This document shows, piece after piece, positions 50,728-58,900 of a DNA stretch of 64,000 nucleotides. Each line of letters begins with the position of its first letter. Position 1 is the stretch's first letter. The notes below the pieces were generated by a model. That model was not told where the DNA came from and ran no database searches. It was given only the letters and a program-made list of their open reading frames with translations. The position numbers and the translations under genes are program-made. Origin of the DNA: an uncultured Collinsella sp. (GTDB lineage: Bacteria; Actinomycetota; Coriobacteriia; Coriobacteriales; Coriobacteriaceae); the NCBI GenBank assembly GCA_959604825.1, contig CAUHCN010000004.1:1-64000 (forward strand), written 5' to 3'.

Positions 50728-51510
50728 TTAGCGAAGGTCAAAAACAGAGTGCGCATTTGCTAAAACTACCGACTCGATGCGCTTTGCGTCACAGTTTTTG
50801 AGTGAGGCAATGCGCATCGAGGTCCTTGCGAGCGATTTGATGAGCGACTGCGCGCTTGTTTCTGTGTTTGGCTCGGCCGGCGCATCGGTCTCGAGCAGTA
50901 GACGGTCGAGTGGAATCTGTCGTGCGTATTCGCGTCCTCGTTTGGACGCGAGCATGCGTTCGTTGACGGAAAAATAACAGCCCGCATTACGCGCGCGGGC
51001 GAGTTCGTCCGAAGTACCGCTAAACCAGTGGAAGATGATAACGGGGGAGTCGGAGTTTGGGATGAGTGGTCCATGCGATTCGAGGACGTTCAGTACGGTT
51101 CCTGCCGAACGAACAGCGTGAATTGATATCACGCGCCCGGCAAGAGGGTGCTGCGCGAGTGCATCGCAGAGCCGGTCAAATGCCTGTACTTGTAGCGGCT
51201 CGCTTCCGGCAAAACGAGCGGAAAAGTCGAGCCCGACCTCGCCGATCAAGCGTTCTTGTGCAGCAACTTCGCAAAGCAGATTGATTTCAGCGTTGCCACA
51301 TCGTCCGTCGGCGAGCCACCAGGGATGGAGGCCGATGCCGGCAAAGATATTTGAACGGCCGCAGGCGCGCTTCTTGGCGCGTGCAAAGTCGTGCGGATCG
51401 ACGCCGCAGTCAAATAGAATCAGGCCCAGCGCCGTTGCCTCATCGGCAACGGCGTCCGGGTGAGCCATTAGATCAAGATGGCAGTGTGCATCAAATAACC
51501 GGGGCTCCAT
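50728..51510 (-). CDS. TatD-family metal-dependent hydrolase
   Basis: A 260-residue TatD-type amidohydrolase, probably a metal-dependent DNase or exonuclease-like hydrolase. Metal ligands: FDAHCHLD, GEVGLDFS (Glu), SIHAVRS, FHWFSG and LLLETDAP. It is encoded 14 bp downstream of tcdA on the same strand, so the two form an operon. Family members act in DNA repair or RNA quality control; the substrate here is not established. Confidence 0.9.
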   Translation of the reverse strand: MEPRLFDAHCHLDLMAHPDAVADEATALGLILFDCGVDPHDFARAKKRACGRSNIFAGIGLHPWWLADGRCGNAEINLLCEVAAQERLIGEVGLDFSARFAGSEPLQVQAFDRLCDALAQHPLAGRVISIHAVRSAGTVLNVLESHGPLIPNSDSPVIIFHWFSGTSDELARARNAGCYFSVNERMLASKRGREYARQIPLDRLLLETDAPAEPNTETSAQSLIKSLARTSMRIASLKNCDAKRIESVVLANAHSVFDLR

Positions 51511-51524
51511 CTCGGCGCGCTCCG

Positions 51525-52322
51525 CTAGTCTAGGCGCTGGCCATCGGCGCGCACGCGCTCGGTGCCGCGGCCACTGATCTGACGGATAACCTCGCCGGCG
51601 ATCATCTGGCCCATGATGGGCGGCATAAAACTGGCAGTTCCCAACTCGGTACGCTCGTGGATGTTGGACGGGTCGCGGGGCTGGGTCTTAACCGATTCCT
51701 CGCAGCTAAACAGCACGTGCAGGCTCTTGATTCCGCGCTTCTTACATTCTTTGCGCATAATGCGGCTCATGGGGTCACGTACCGTATCGAAAATGTCGGC
51801 AAAGCGGAGGCACTCGGGATGGAGCTTGTTGGCCCCGCCCATGGAACTAACCAAACGAATGTCGTGGTCCTGAGCATATTTGGCAATGGTGAGCTTGGCC
51901 GAGATGGTGTCGATGGCGTCGACGACGTAGTCAATCTTGCCCTCCGTCTGCTCCAAAACACTCGCGAAGAAATCATCGATGTTGTCGCTCAACAGGTATT
52001 CGGTGCGCTTGATGACGGTAGCGGCTGGATTGATGTCGTGGATCATGGCTTCCATAACATCGACCTTGCGCTTGCCGATGGTGCTTTGAAAGGCGATGGC
52101 CTGGCGATTGATATTGCTGGGCGCGATGATGTCCTTATCCAGAATGACGAAATGACCAATGCCGCCGCGGGCAAGTGCCTCGCAGCAATTGGAGCCCACA
52201 CCTCCGCAGCCGAGCACCAGCACCGTGGCGGCGGCGAGTTTGTCGAGTGCCTCGCGGCCCATGATGATCTCGAGCTTGGTGTCGCGTGTCTCGTTGGGGG
52301 TTGCGGCTGTGGTTTCGGTCAT
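51525..52322 (-). CDS. tcdA: tRNA threonylcarbamoyladenosine dehydratase
   Basis: A 265-residue E1-like (ThiF superfamily) enzyme that dehydrates t6A37 of tRNA to cyclic t6A. The ATP-binding motif is VLVLGCGGVGSNCCEALARGGIGHF, followed by DKDIIAPSNINRQ (the Asn-Arg-Gln of E1 enzymes) and VVDAIDTISAKL; the length is right for TcdA. ATG 52322 is preferred because GGAGG lies 7 nt upstream; ATG 52328 overlaps it too closely. Confidence 0.92.
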   Translation of the reverse strand: MTETTAATPNETRDTKLEIIMGREALDKLAAATVLVLGCGGVGSNCCEALARGGIGHFVILDKDIIAPSNINRQAIAFQSTIGKRKVDVMEAMIHDINPAATVIKRTEYLLSDNIDDFFASVLEQTEGKIDYVVDAIDTISAKLTIAKYAQDHDIRLVSSMGGANKLHPECLRFADIFDTVRDPMSRIMRKECKKRGIKSLHVLFSCEESVKTQPRDPSNIHERTELGTASFMPPIMGQMIAGEVIRQISGRGTERVRADGQRLD

Positions 52323-52376
52323 AGACATCCTCCGATGGGGAAGCGAATCGTGTTTTAGCTATCGTCATTATAGGTA

Positions 52377-52616
52377 TTATCGCGATTCCATTTGAGCCCT
52401 AGGGGCTTGTTGAAATGAGGCAGTGATTCGCATAAGATGAAGCAGATGGCACCCGTTGCCGCGGGTTGGCCAACTCCCAAACACGTTTGTAGCGTGAGAA
52501 GTGGCCGTCTTCGCATTACGCGGGGGCGGCTCTTTCATTCGACCTCCAATGTGGATGCCGAGCTCCACAGCCGCGATTACAAGCAATAACAACGTCAGGA
52601 CATCGTCAATACTCAT
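52377..52616 (-). CDS. Small hydrophobic (holin-like) protein under SOS-like control
   Basis: The frame encodes 79 residues. It begins with one transmembrane helix (MSIDDVLTLLLLVIAAVEL) and a short basic segment (GGRMK); the polar remainder has no recognisable domain. AAGGAG lies exactly 7 nt upstream of the ATG. The layout resembles small holin-like toxin genes of Gram-positives, whose mRNA continues into GC-rich hairpins, seen here too (for example GGCCA...TGGCC and CCCGCGGCAACGGG). An SOS-like box precedes it. No antisense RNA can be identified by eye. Toxin activity is an inference. Confidence 0.5.
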   Translation of the reverse strand: MSIDDVLTLLLLVIAAVELGIHIGGRMKEPPPRNAKTATSHATNVFGSWPTRGNGCHLLHLMRITASFQQAPRAQMESR

Positions 52617-52667
52617 AGTCCATCTCCTTCTCGGGTAGAGGGAGCTGGCCCATCTGCTTCAACTTCC

Positions 52668-52695
52668 ATTGTAGCTAAATACGAACGAATGTTCT
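52668..52695 (-). promoter_or_regulatory. Promoter with SOS-like box for the small hydrophobic protein
   Basis: On the plus strand, CGAACGAATGTTCT (52682-52695) matches the Gram-positive LexA box at 13 of 14 positions. On the minus strand a -10 box TACAAT occupies 52673-52668, so LexA bound here would cover the promoter. Confidence 0.6.
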
Positions 52696-52710
52696 ATAGA
52701 TGTTCCTGTA

Positions 52711-52748
52711 TTAGATAGTTAGACAAACATCTAAATATCGAGTATAGT
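52711..52748 (+). promoter_or_regulatory. Promoter and putative operator of the ArsR/SdpI pair
   Basis: TTAGAT-N12-ATCTAA (52711-52734) is a dyad that overlaps a -35 box TTAGAC (52719-52724); a -10 box TATAGT (52743-52748) follows 18 bp later. Autorepression by the ArsR-type protein encoded next would fit. Confidence 0.6.
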
Positions 52749-52782
52749 GTGCGCGTCATGAGGGGTGCTGAGAGGAGGTCTT

Positions 52783-53061
52783 ATGCCGGGAGAGGGTTTT
52801 AAGGCGCTTGCTGATCCAACGCGACGGCGCATTTTGGAGTTGCTGCGCGAGGGCAATTGTACGGCCGGGGAGCTTGCCGAGCATTTTGACATTAGCAAGC
52901 CGTCATTGAGCCATCATTTGGCGACGCTCAAAAACGCCGGGCTGGTGACCGACGAGCGCCATGGCCAAAACATCGTTTACAGCTTAAACACCACCGTCAT
53001 GCAGGACTTGATTGGCTGGTTTATGGGCTTTACAAACACGGAAGGTGATAAGGATGAATAA
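52783..53061 (+). CDS. ArsR-family repressor (SdpR-like)
   Basis: A 92-residue winged-helix repressor: FKALADPTRRRILELLREGNCTAGELAEHFDISKPSLSHHLATLKNAGLV. It lacks the metal-binding cysteines of metal sensors (CVC motif absent) and matches the SdpR subgroup, which pairs with SdpI-like membrane proteins. In Bacillus subtilis SdpR is held at the membrane by SdpI when SdpI binds the SDP toxin. GAGAGGAGG precedes ATG 52783. The 3' end overlaps the next gene by 8 bp. Confidence 0.9.
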   Translation: MPGEGFKALADPTRRRILELLREGNCTAGELAEHFDISKPSLSHHLATLKNAGLVTDERHGQNIVYSLNTTVMQDLIGWFMGFTNTEGDKDE

Positions 53062-53758
53062 CGAAAACAAGGGCATTCACCCCACGGGGGTATCGTCGCG
53101 CGTGTGGATTGCGCTGGTCGTTCTGTGCGTCGCCAATGTCGTAGCGCACCTCATGGTGATGCCGAGCTTGCCTGCACAGATTCCCACGCACTGGGGCGCG
53201 AACGGCGCCGTCGATGGTTGGGGTCCTAGCTGGATGGCCTCCGCGCTCGGCGTGCTGCCTCTGGCGCTTCTCGCAATGTTCTGCGTGGTGCCGCGCATCG
53301 ATCCCAAAGGTGAGGCATATCGAACCTCGGGCAAGTTCTATCAGGGCTTCGTAATCGCCTTCACCTTGTTCATGTGCGCCATAAGCTGGCTGGGAGAGCT
53401 TACGGTCTGGGGCGTGGTGCCGGCGGTCGGTTCGGTCAACGTGCTGATTTCCGGTGCTATCGGTTTGCTGTTCATCGGCGTAGGCAACTACTTGCCGCGT
53501 GTGAAGCAGAACTATACGCTCGGTATCAAGACACCTTGGGCGCTTGCCGATCCCGAGAACTGGCGCCGTACGCAGCGTTTTGGCGGCGCCTGCTTTATGG
53601 TGCTGGGTATTGGCCTGATTGTGATGGGCGTGGCAGGTGCGGTGCTTTCGAGTGAAGTCGTTGCCGCGGTGATTGCGGTTCTGGCGTTTGGTTCAGCCGG
53701 AGCTGCCTACGTCTATTCGTATCTGCTGTGGCGTAAATCGCAGCGAGCCGTTCGCTAA
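53054..53758 (+). CDS. SdpI-like membrane immunity/signalling protein
   Basis: A 234-residue membrane protein of the SdpI family with an N-terminal DUF1648 segment (VVAHLMVMPSLPAQIPTHWGANGAVDGWG) and a C-terminal SdpI domain (VGNYLPRVKQNYTLGIKTPWALADPENWRRTQRFGG). About seven helices are predicted. SdpI gives immunity to the SDP peptide toxin and signals to SdpR. No sdpC-like toxin gene is in the window, but a small hydrophobic peptide gene is divergent from the pair. Start and stop overlap couples translation to the repressor. Confidence 0.88.
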   Translation: MNNENKGIHPTGVSSRVWIALVVLCVANVVAHLMVMPSLPAQIPTHWGANGAVDGWGPSWMASALGVLPLALLAMFCVVPRIDPKGEAYRTSGKFYQGFVIAFTLFMCAISWLGELTVWGVVPAVGSVNVLISGAIGLLFIGVGNYLPRVKQNYTLGIKTPWALADPENWRRTQRFGGACFMVLGIGLIVMGVAGAVLSSEVVAAVIAVLAFGSAGAAYVYSYLLWRKSQRAVR

Positions 53759-53824
53759 GGTTGCGGAAAACTAGCGTACGCAGTTCATAGTATGTTCTGG
53801 GGGACTTTTCCCAGGTAGTATTAG

Positions 53825-53852
53825 GGGGTGTGGGCAACCATGCCCCTTTTTC
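53825..53852 (+). terminator. Terminator-like hairpin upstream of ettA
   Basis: GGGGTGTGGGCA/TGCCCC hairpin followed by TTTTT in the 180-bp leader before ettA. It could end the sdpI transcript or attenuate ettA. Confidence 0.55.
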
Positions 53853-53942
53853 GTTAAGTTTCAGAGCTGGTTTCCTCATTTCGTTTCCACTAAAGCGAAT
53901 CAAGAATAGGGAAACAGCAGGTAGAAAGGATAAAACAGGCAT

Positions 53943-55622
53943 ATGGCGGAGTTTATCTACCAAATGTATCAGGCTCGCAAGGCCCATGGCGACAAGGTAA
54001 TCCTTGACGACGTGACCCTGAGCTTCTACCCCGGTGCCAAGATCGGCGTCGTGGGCCCCAACGGTATGGGCAAGTCGACCCTGCTCAAGATCATGGCCGG
54101 CATCGAGGAAGTCTCCAACGGCGATGCCAGACTTACCCCCGGCTACACCGTGGGTATCCTGCAGCAGGAGCCGCCGCTCGACGACGACAAGACCGTCATC
54201 GAGAACGTGCGCATGGCATTTGGCGATATGATCGCCAAGGTCGATCGCTTCAATAAGATCGGCGAGGAGATGTGCGACCCGGATTGCGACATGGACGCCC
54301 TCATGGCCGAGATGGGCAAGCTCCAGGACGAGATCGACGCCGCCGATGGCTGGGATATCGATTCCAAGCTCGGCCAGGCCATGGACGCCCTGCAGCTACC
54401 CGATTCCGACATGCCGGTCAATGTGCTTTCCGGTGGCGAGCGCCGTCGCGTGGCCCTGTGCAAGCTGCTGCTCGAGGCTCCCGACCTGCTGCTGCTCGAC
54501 GAGCCCACGAACCACCTGGACGCCGAGTCGATCCTGTGGCTCGAGCACTTCCTGCACAACTACCAGGGCGCGGTCCTTGCCGTCACGCATGACCGCTACT
54601 TCCTGGACAACGTTGCCGAGTGGATCTGTGAGGTCGACCGCGGCCATCTCTACCCCTACAAGGGCAACTACTCCACGTATCTGGAGACCAAGGCCGCGCG
54701 TATTGAGGCGCAGGGCAACCGCGATGCCAAGCTCGCCAAGCGCATGGAGGCCGAGCTCGAGTGGGTACGCAGCTCGCCCAAGGCTCGCCAGGCCAAGAAC
54801 AAGGCCCGTCTGGCTCGCTACGAGGAGATGGAGGCCGAGGCCCGCGCAAGCCAGAAGCTCGACTGGACCGACATCCGCATCCCTGTGGGCCCGCGTCTGG
54901 GCAACAAGGTGCTCGAGGCCCATCACCTGCACAAGGAGTTCGATGGCCGCGTGCTCATCGATGACCTTTCGTTCACCCTGCCGCGCAACGGCATTGTGGG
55001 CGTTATCGGCCCCAACGGTGTCGGTAAGACCACGCTGTTCAAGACGATTGTGGGCCTGGAGCCGCTGACTTCGGGCGAGCTCGAGGTGGGCGAGACCGTC
55101 AAGATTTCTTACGTCGACCAGAACCGTTCCGGCATCGACCCCGACAAGAACCTGTGGGAGGTCGTCTCGGATGGCCTGGACCACATGATGGTCGGCGAGA
55201 CCGAGGTTCCGAGCCGCGCTTATGTGGCGAGCTTTGGCTTTAAGGGCCAGGACCAGCAGAAGCGCGCTGGCGTACTCTCCGGTGGCGAGCGCAACCGTCT
55301 GAACTTGGCGCTTACGCTCAAGCAGGGCGGCAACCTGCTGCTCCTCGACGAGCCCACGAACGACCTCGACGTCGAGACGCTGTCCTCGCTTGAAGCGGCG
55401 CTGCTCGAGTTCCCGGGCTGCTCGGTGGTCATTAGCCACGACCGTATGTTCCTGGACCGCGTCGCCACGCACATCCTGGCGTGGGAGGGCACCGACGAGA
55501 ATCCGGGCAACTGGTATTGGTTCGAGGGCAACTTCGAGGCCTATCAGGCCAACCGTATCGAGCGCCTGGGCGAGGACGCAGCCCAGCCGCATCGTATTCA
55601 CCGCAAGCTGACGCGCGATTAG
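53943..55622 (+). CDS. ettA: Energy-dependent translational throttle protein EttA (ABC-F)
   Basis: A 559-residue ABC-F ATPase with two nucleotide-binding domains and no membrane segment. Walker A motifs GPNGMGKST and GPNGVGKTT; signatures LSGGERRRVALCK and LSGGERNRLNLAL; Walker B LLLLDEPTNHLD and LLLLDEPTNDLD. The linker between the domains (about 240-310, KAARIEAQGNRDAKLAKRMEAELEWVRSSPKARQAKNKARL) and the arm in domain 1 fit EttA, which binds the ribosomal E site and tunes elongation to ATP/ADP ratio. The long leader before the gene may be regulatory. High codon bias suggests strong expression. Confidence 0.93.
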   Translation: MAEFIYQMYQARKAHGDKVILDDVTLSFYPGAKIGVVGPNGMGKSTLLKIMAGIEEVSNGDARLTPGYTVGILQQEPPLDDDKTVIENVRMAFGDMIAKVDRFNKIGEEMCDPDCDMDALMAEMGKLQDEIDAADGWDIDSKLGQAMDALQLPDSDMPVNVLSGGERRRVALCKLLLEAPDLLLLDEPTNHLDAESILWLEHFLHNYQGAVLAVTHDRYFLDNVAEWICEVDRGHLYPYKGNYSTYLETKAARIEAQGNRDAKLAKRMEAELEWVRSSPKARQAKNKARLARYEEMEAEARASQKLDWTDIRIPVGPRLGNKVLEAHHLHKEFDGRVLIDDLSFTLPRNGIVGVIGPNGVGKTTLFKTIVGLEPLTSGELEVGETVKISYVDQNRSGIDPDKNLWEVVSDGLDHMMVGETEVPSRAYVASFGFKGQDQQKRAGVLSGGERNRLNLALTLKQGGNLLLLDEPTNDLDVETLSSLEAALLEFPGCSVVISHDRMFLDRVATHILAWEGTDENPGNWYWFEGNFEAYQANRIERLGEDAAQPHRIHRKLTRD

Positions 55623-55631
55623 TAGCAAGTA

Positions 55632-55662
55632 GAAAGGCCGCCAGCAAGGGCGGCCTTTCTTG
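55632..55662 (+). terminator. Terminator after ettA
   Basis: GAAAGGCCGCC/GGCGGCCTTTC 11-bp stem and a T-rich tail. Confidence 0.85.
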
Positions 55663-55834
55663 TAGCAATTGCACTGCAGCTATGCCCTGGCTGCTGGTTT
55701 GATTCATAATCAAAGTCATCTCTTTGGGATTAAAGCCCGTTTTTGCTATGAGTGATTTTCTAATTCCGTTTAAAACGTAAAGACGTATTGGGCTACAAGG
55801 ACATAAGCAAATCGAATTGAAATATAACCAGTGC

Positions 55835-55860
55835 TGTAACGTTACAAAAAAGGTTATAGA
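55835..55860 (+). promoter_or_regulatory. Perfect palindrome and -10 box upstream of the peptidase gene
   Basis: TGTAACGTTACA (55835-55846) is a perfect 12-bp palindrome in AT-rich sequence, 9 bp upstream of a candidate -10 box (TATAGA, 55855-55860). It looks like an operator site for an unknown regulator. Apart from this, 55660-55900 shows no gene. Confidence 0.45.
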
Positions 55861-55902
55861 ATAGGAGTATCTTATAAGTCGCTCCTCTAGAAAGAAGAAC
55901 AT

Positions 55903-57030
55903 ATGCTTTCGCGTCGTCGTTTTCTGCAACTTGTCGCGTCTTCAATTGTCGCCTTAGCCGCACGTCCGAAAGAGGTTTTTGCTTCGACGGGCAATATTGA
56001 TGGTGAGCAGATACAATTTACTTCAGAAATTGCGCAAGAGCTTGCCGATAAATATATAAAGGGACTCCTCGGCTCTTCGTATACGCCCTCTGACCCTATT
56101 CCTTTTGTAGACGTTGATGGGTCCCCGCTTGGCTACATTGTTCCGGTTGTGACATTCAATAGAGCCGCGGGCTATTTGGTTTTAGATGCTTCAGATGATG
56201 AAATACTTACGGGATATCGTTTTGGAGACGGCTTAGTCAGCCCTATGGATCGGGGAGGAGATCTTGGTGTTGAGTCTTATTCTTTCAATAACCCAGTCGT
56301 AATGATCAATCCATTCGAATTCGGTGTGCAATCTTTGGACGGTTCAATAACAACAAATTGCGGAAGAACAATCCCGGCTGTTTCCATAGAAGGACGGCCT
56401 GTCGTTTTATCGAATAAACCTTCAAGCTGGAACGATGTCGTAATTTACGCAACTCAAATGCAGGATTACACAGTATCTGGATTTCGTTCCATTTCTCAGT
56501 TTATGTCATATGATGAAAGCGAGATTAAGAGGCTTACTGCCCACTATGCTTGTATGGTGACAGCTTTTTCGAACGTTGCGGAACTGTATGGCATTGCCAA
56601 TTTATATAGCGACCCTTCGCAATATATGCAGATATGGAATTACACCAATACCCATGCTCTTTCCGATGAAGAACAGACTGTTCCCGGCGTTGTTTTGGGC
56701 GGAACGCCGATATCAACCTGTGCAACGGGGTTTACAAATTACTGCGCAAGCAGAGGAAGTACTCTTATCGCCCGCACTGTCTCCTCTCCGGCTATCGCGA
56801 GCATTCAAAATGAGATTAACTCTAATAGACCGAATGTTTTACATGCGAGTTTGTACAACGGATCAGCCCATTCTGTAACAGCGGAGGCTTACGCCACACT
56901 TACTGGTAAGAAAACTGGAGAGACAAGGCAGATGATTGGCATAGCGGACGGCTGGAATTCATCTTTATCCTTCCTGAAGTATGATCAGAGCTATTATGCG
57001 TGGACTTATGGAACGACTTTTTCGAAGTAG
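55903..57030 (+). CDS. Tat-exported C39/streptopain-like cysteine peptidase
   Basis: A 375-residue predicted exported protein. The N-terminus has a twin-arginine signal (SRRRFLQLVASSIVALAA, cleavage near AFA-type site at about 28). The propeptide-like region (YLVLDASDDEILTGYRFG) resembles the SpeB/C39-like precursor segment. The putative catalytic Cys is 217 in HYACMVTAFSNVAELYG, and the putative His is 323 in YNGSAHSVTAEAY. The protein may cleave host or microbial peptides, but the family assignment is by pattern only. Base composition is clearly more AT-rich than in the surroundings, suggesting acquisition. Its 3' end overlaps the next gene. Confidence 0.6.
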   Translation: MLSRRRFLQLVASSIVALAARPKEVFASTGNIDGEQIQFTSEIAQELADKYIKGLLGSSYTPSDPIPFVDVDGSPLGYIVPVVTFNRAAGYLVLDASDDEILTGYRFGDGLVSPMDRGGDLGVESYSFNNPVVMINPFEFGVQSLDGSITTNCGRTIPAVSIEGRPVVLSNKPSSWNDVVIYATQMQDYTVSGFRSISQFMSYDESEIKRLTAHYACMVTAFSNVAELYGIANLYSDPSQYMQIWNYTNTHALSDEEQTVPGVVLGGTPISTCATGFTNYCASRGSTLIARTVSSPAIASIQNEINSNRPNVLHASLYNGSAHSVTAEAYATLTGKKTGETRQMIGIADGWNSSLSFLKYDQSYYAWTYGTTFSK

Positions 57031-57400
57031 GGCGATTCGTCTAGCTCTGTCTTTGGTGCTGATGGCTTCATTGGTGGGCTGTTCAACAAAGGAAGAGATA
57101 TCGCGCGGAGGTTCCGGAGAAGTGACTGCGACAGACTCAGGTTCATTAGAAATAGCTGGCGGGCATGCCGATGTGATGTTACAAGGAGAAGGCGTGCTTA
57201 GGTCGATTGATGCTGAAGACGCTGTCTGCTCAATAGAGGATTTGAAGACAGGTGAAACTGCATCGTACCGAGTTTCAGATAATGCTGCGAATATGATTGA
57301 GTCGATACCGACTGGAGCGCAGGTTTCTTTTAGATACTTTGCTCCGCAACTTGAGGATGAGCTTGCTTCTCTGGTGTCTATATGCGCCGATGACAACTAA
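57008..57400 (+). CDS. Small lipoprotein overlapping the peptidase gene
   Basis: A 130-residue lipoprotein with signal peptide and lipobox (IRLALSLVLMASLVGC, Cys at about 25), then an acidic beta-rich domain (SGEVTATDSGSLEIAGGHADVMLQGEG...). It starts inside the peptidase gene and overlaps it by 23 bp, so the two are translated together. No family is recognised. A role as inhibitor, anchor or partner of the peptidase is possible, in the style of SpeB/Spi or staphopain/staphostatin pairs, but that is speculation. ATG 56996 or 56981 are alternative starts. Confidence 0.6.
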   Translation: MERLFRSRAIRLALSLVLMASLVGCSTKEEISRGGSGEVTATDSGSLEIAGGHADVMLQGEGVLRSIDAEDAVCSIEDLKTGETASYRVSDNAANMIESIPTGAQVSFRYFAPQLEDELASLVSICADDN

Positions 57401-57413
57401 AAGGCCTGAATTC

Positions 57414-57456
57414 AAACGGCCTCGGATGGTCAATTGGCTATCCGAGGCCGTTTTTT
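57414..57456. terminator. Bidirectional terminator
   Basis: AAACGGCCTCGGAT/ATCCGAGGCCGTTT 14-bp stem with a T-run on the plus side and an A-run before it; it lies between convergent genes. Confidence 0.85.
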
Positions 57457-58762
57457 ACTCGACCGGGGCTTCGACCTTGTCGATGGCCCAGGTGGCTCCG
57501 AGGCCGCCGGTGGTGTTGCGGCGAATGCGTACGGTGACTTCGTGGCGTTTGCCGGCCTGTGTGTAGCGCAGGGGGAAGCTCGCGCGGTTACGGCCAGCCT
57601 CGATGGTACCGCGCTCGCGAGCGATCCAGTAGTACTCGCCGACGATGCCGAGGGTGTCGGCGCCGTAGGGGAGATAAGTCGACAGCTGGTGCAGCAGCGG
57701 ACTAGGGCAGAAGACCTCGGTCGCGAAATCGATGGGGAAGTCCCCGGGGATGGTCGGTGCTGCGGGAGCGGGGGCCGGTGCTGAATTGGGGACCGGAGTC
57801 GGTGCAGGTGTGGGAGCCTGGTCACAGGCGGGTGCGGATGCGGACTCAATGACAGGTGCAGACTCAGATGCCGCTTCTGGCTTAGCTATGGAATCTGTCG
57901 GTTCCACGGAGATGGACGTGTCTTCGGTCCCGGTTTTGGCACCGGCCTGCGGAGTGTCCTCTGCCTCGACGTTCGGCTTGGCCTCGACCGGCGTGGATAC
58001 CATGGTGGTGATGCCGGCGTTGGCGTTCTCGGGGTCATAGACAACCGTGAGCGAGATGGCGGGCTGCGGCGTCTCGGGTTCCGGCGTCGCCTCGGTAGCG
58101 TCTTGATTCGCGGGCTCGTCGGACTGGTCGTCCTCGGCGTTGTCGCCAAAGACATCGCTGTTTTGGAACGCAGGCGTCTCGGGTTGGCCGGCGGTTTCTT
58201 CGGCTTTCGACTTGGGAACCTCGTTGAGCTCAACGGCGGCTTCCTGCTCAGCCATGACTTCGGGCTCGGTCGTGGCAGCGATTTCAGTTTCGACCTCTGC
58301 CGTTACTTCAGCAGTGACTTCAGCCTCTACCTCGGGCTCGGGCTCCGGAGCGACTTCGGCCACGGACTCGGGCTCGGGACGCTTAACGTGCTTGGGACGC
58401 ACGGCCTTCAGGTCCTTCTCGCCGCGCTTTTTCTTTTTGTAGGACTGCTTGGCGCCCTTGGCGGCCTTGGGCTTGTCCTCGCCCTTGGCAAGGGCAGCAT
58501 CCCAGGCCTCATTGGCGATGACGGTGGCATACAGACGTCCGCCCTTAAAGACGGTCAGCTTAATGCAGTCGTCGAGTTCCTCGAGCAGCTCGCGCGTGGA
58601 CTCGAAGCCCAGGTCATAAGCGGTCATATCGCCAGCGGCGAGTGTCTCCTCGACCTGTGTCATAAACGTTTGCTTGCCGCATCCAATCGCATCGCGCAGC
58701 AGGCGATACAGATAGATGTGGTTGCCCAGCGATAGCGTGGGCTTAACTATTGTCTTGCTCAT
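57455..58762 (-). CDS. Multidomain protein with Glu/Pro/Ala-rich linker
   Basis: A 435-residue protein of unknown function. Residues about 1-95 form a compact helical N-domain (LSLGNHIYLYRLLRDAIGCGKQTFM...YDLGFESTRELLEELDDCIKLTVFKGGRLYATV) that could be a nucleic-acid-binding winged helix. A Lys-rich patch (SYKKKKRGEKDLK) is followed by roughly 190 residues rich in Glu, Pro, Ala and Thr, likely disordered. The last 95 residues (DFPIDFATEVFCPSPLLHQLSTYLPYGADTLG...) are a second folded domain. No family is recognised with confidence. AGAGGAG precedes ATG 58762. Confidence 0.7.
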   Translation of the reverse strand: MSKTIVKPTLSLGNHIYLYRLLRDAIGCGKQTFMTQVEETLAAGDMTAYDLGFESTRELLEELDDCIKLTVFKGGRLYATVIANEAWDAALAKGEDKPKAAKGAKQSYKKKKRGEKDLKAVRPKHVKRPEPESVAEVAPEPEPEVEAEVTAEVTAEVETEIAATTEPEVMAEQEAAVELNEVPKSKAEETAGQPETPAFQNSDVFGDNAEDDQSDEPANQDATEATPEPETPQPAISLTVVYDPENANAGITTMVSTPVEAKPNVEAEDTPQAGAKTGTEDTSISVEPTDSIAKPEAASESAPVIESASAPACDQAPTPAPTPVPNSAPAPAPAAPTIPGDFPIDFATEVFCPSPLLHQLSTYLPYGADTLGIVGEYYWIARERGTIEAGRNRASFPLRYTQAGKRHEVTVRIRRNTTGGLGATWAIDKVEAPVE

Positions 58763-58833
58763 GGCAAATCTCCTCTTTACACACCAAAGCATCTTACCAT
58801 CGCGCAGGGCTTGCCACCTCGGCGCCCAAAGCA

Positions 58834-58866
58834 AACGGGCGCGACCGTTGCCGGTTCGCGCCCGTT
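58834..58866 (-). terminator. Hairpin between the two minus-strand genes
   Basis: AACGGGCGCG/CGCGCCCGTT stem; on the minus strand it follows the gene at 58901 and is trailed by a T-rich stretch. Confidence 0.6.
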
Positions 58867-58900
58867 ATACAGGTCGGTTATCTGTGAGAGGCGATCGTGC

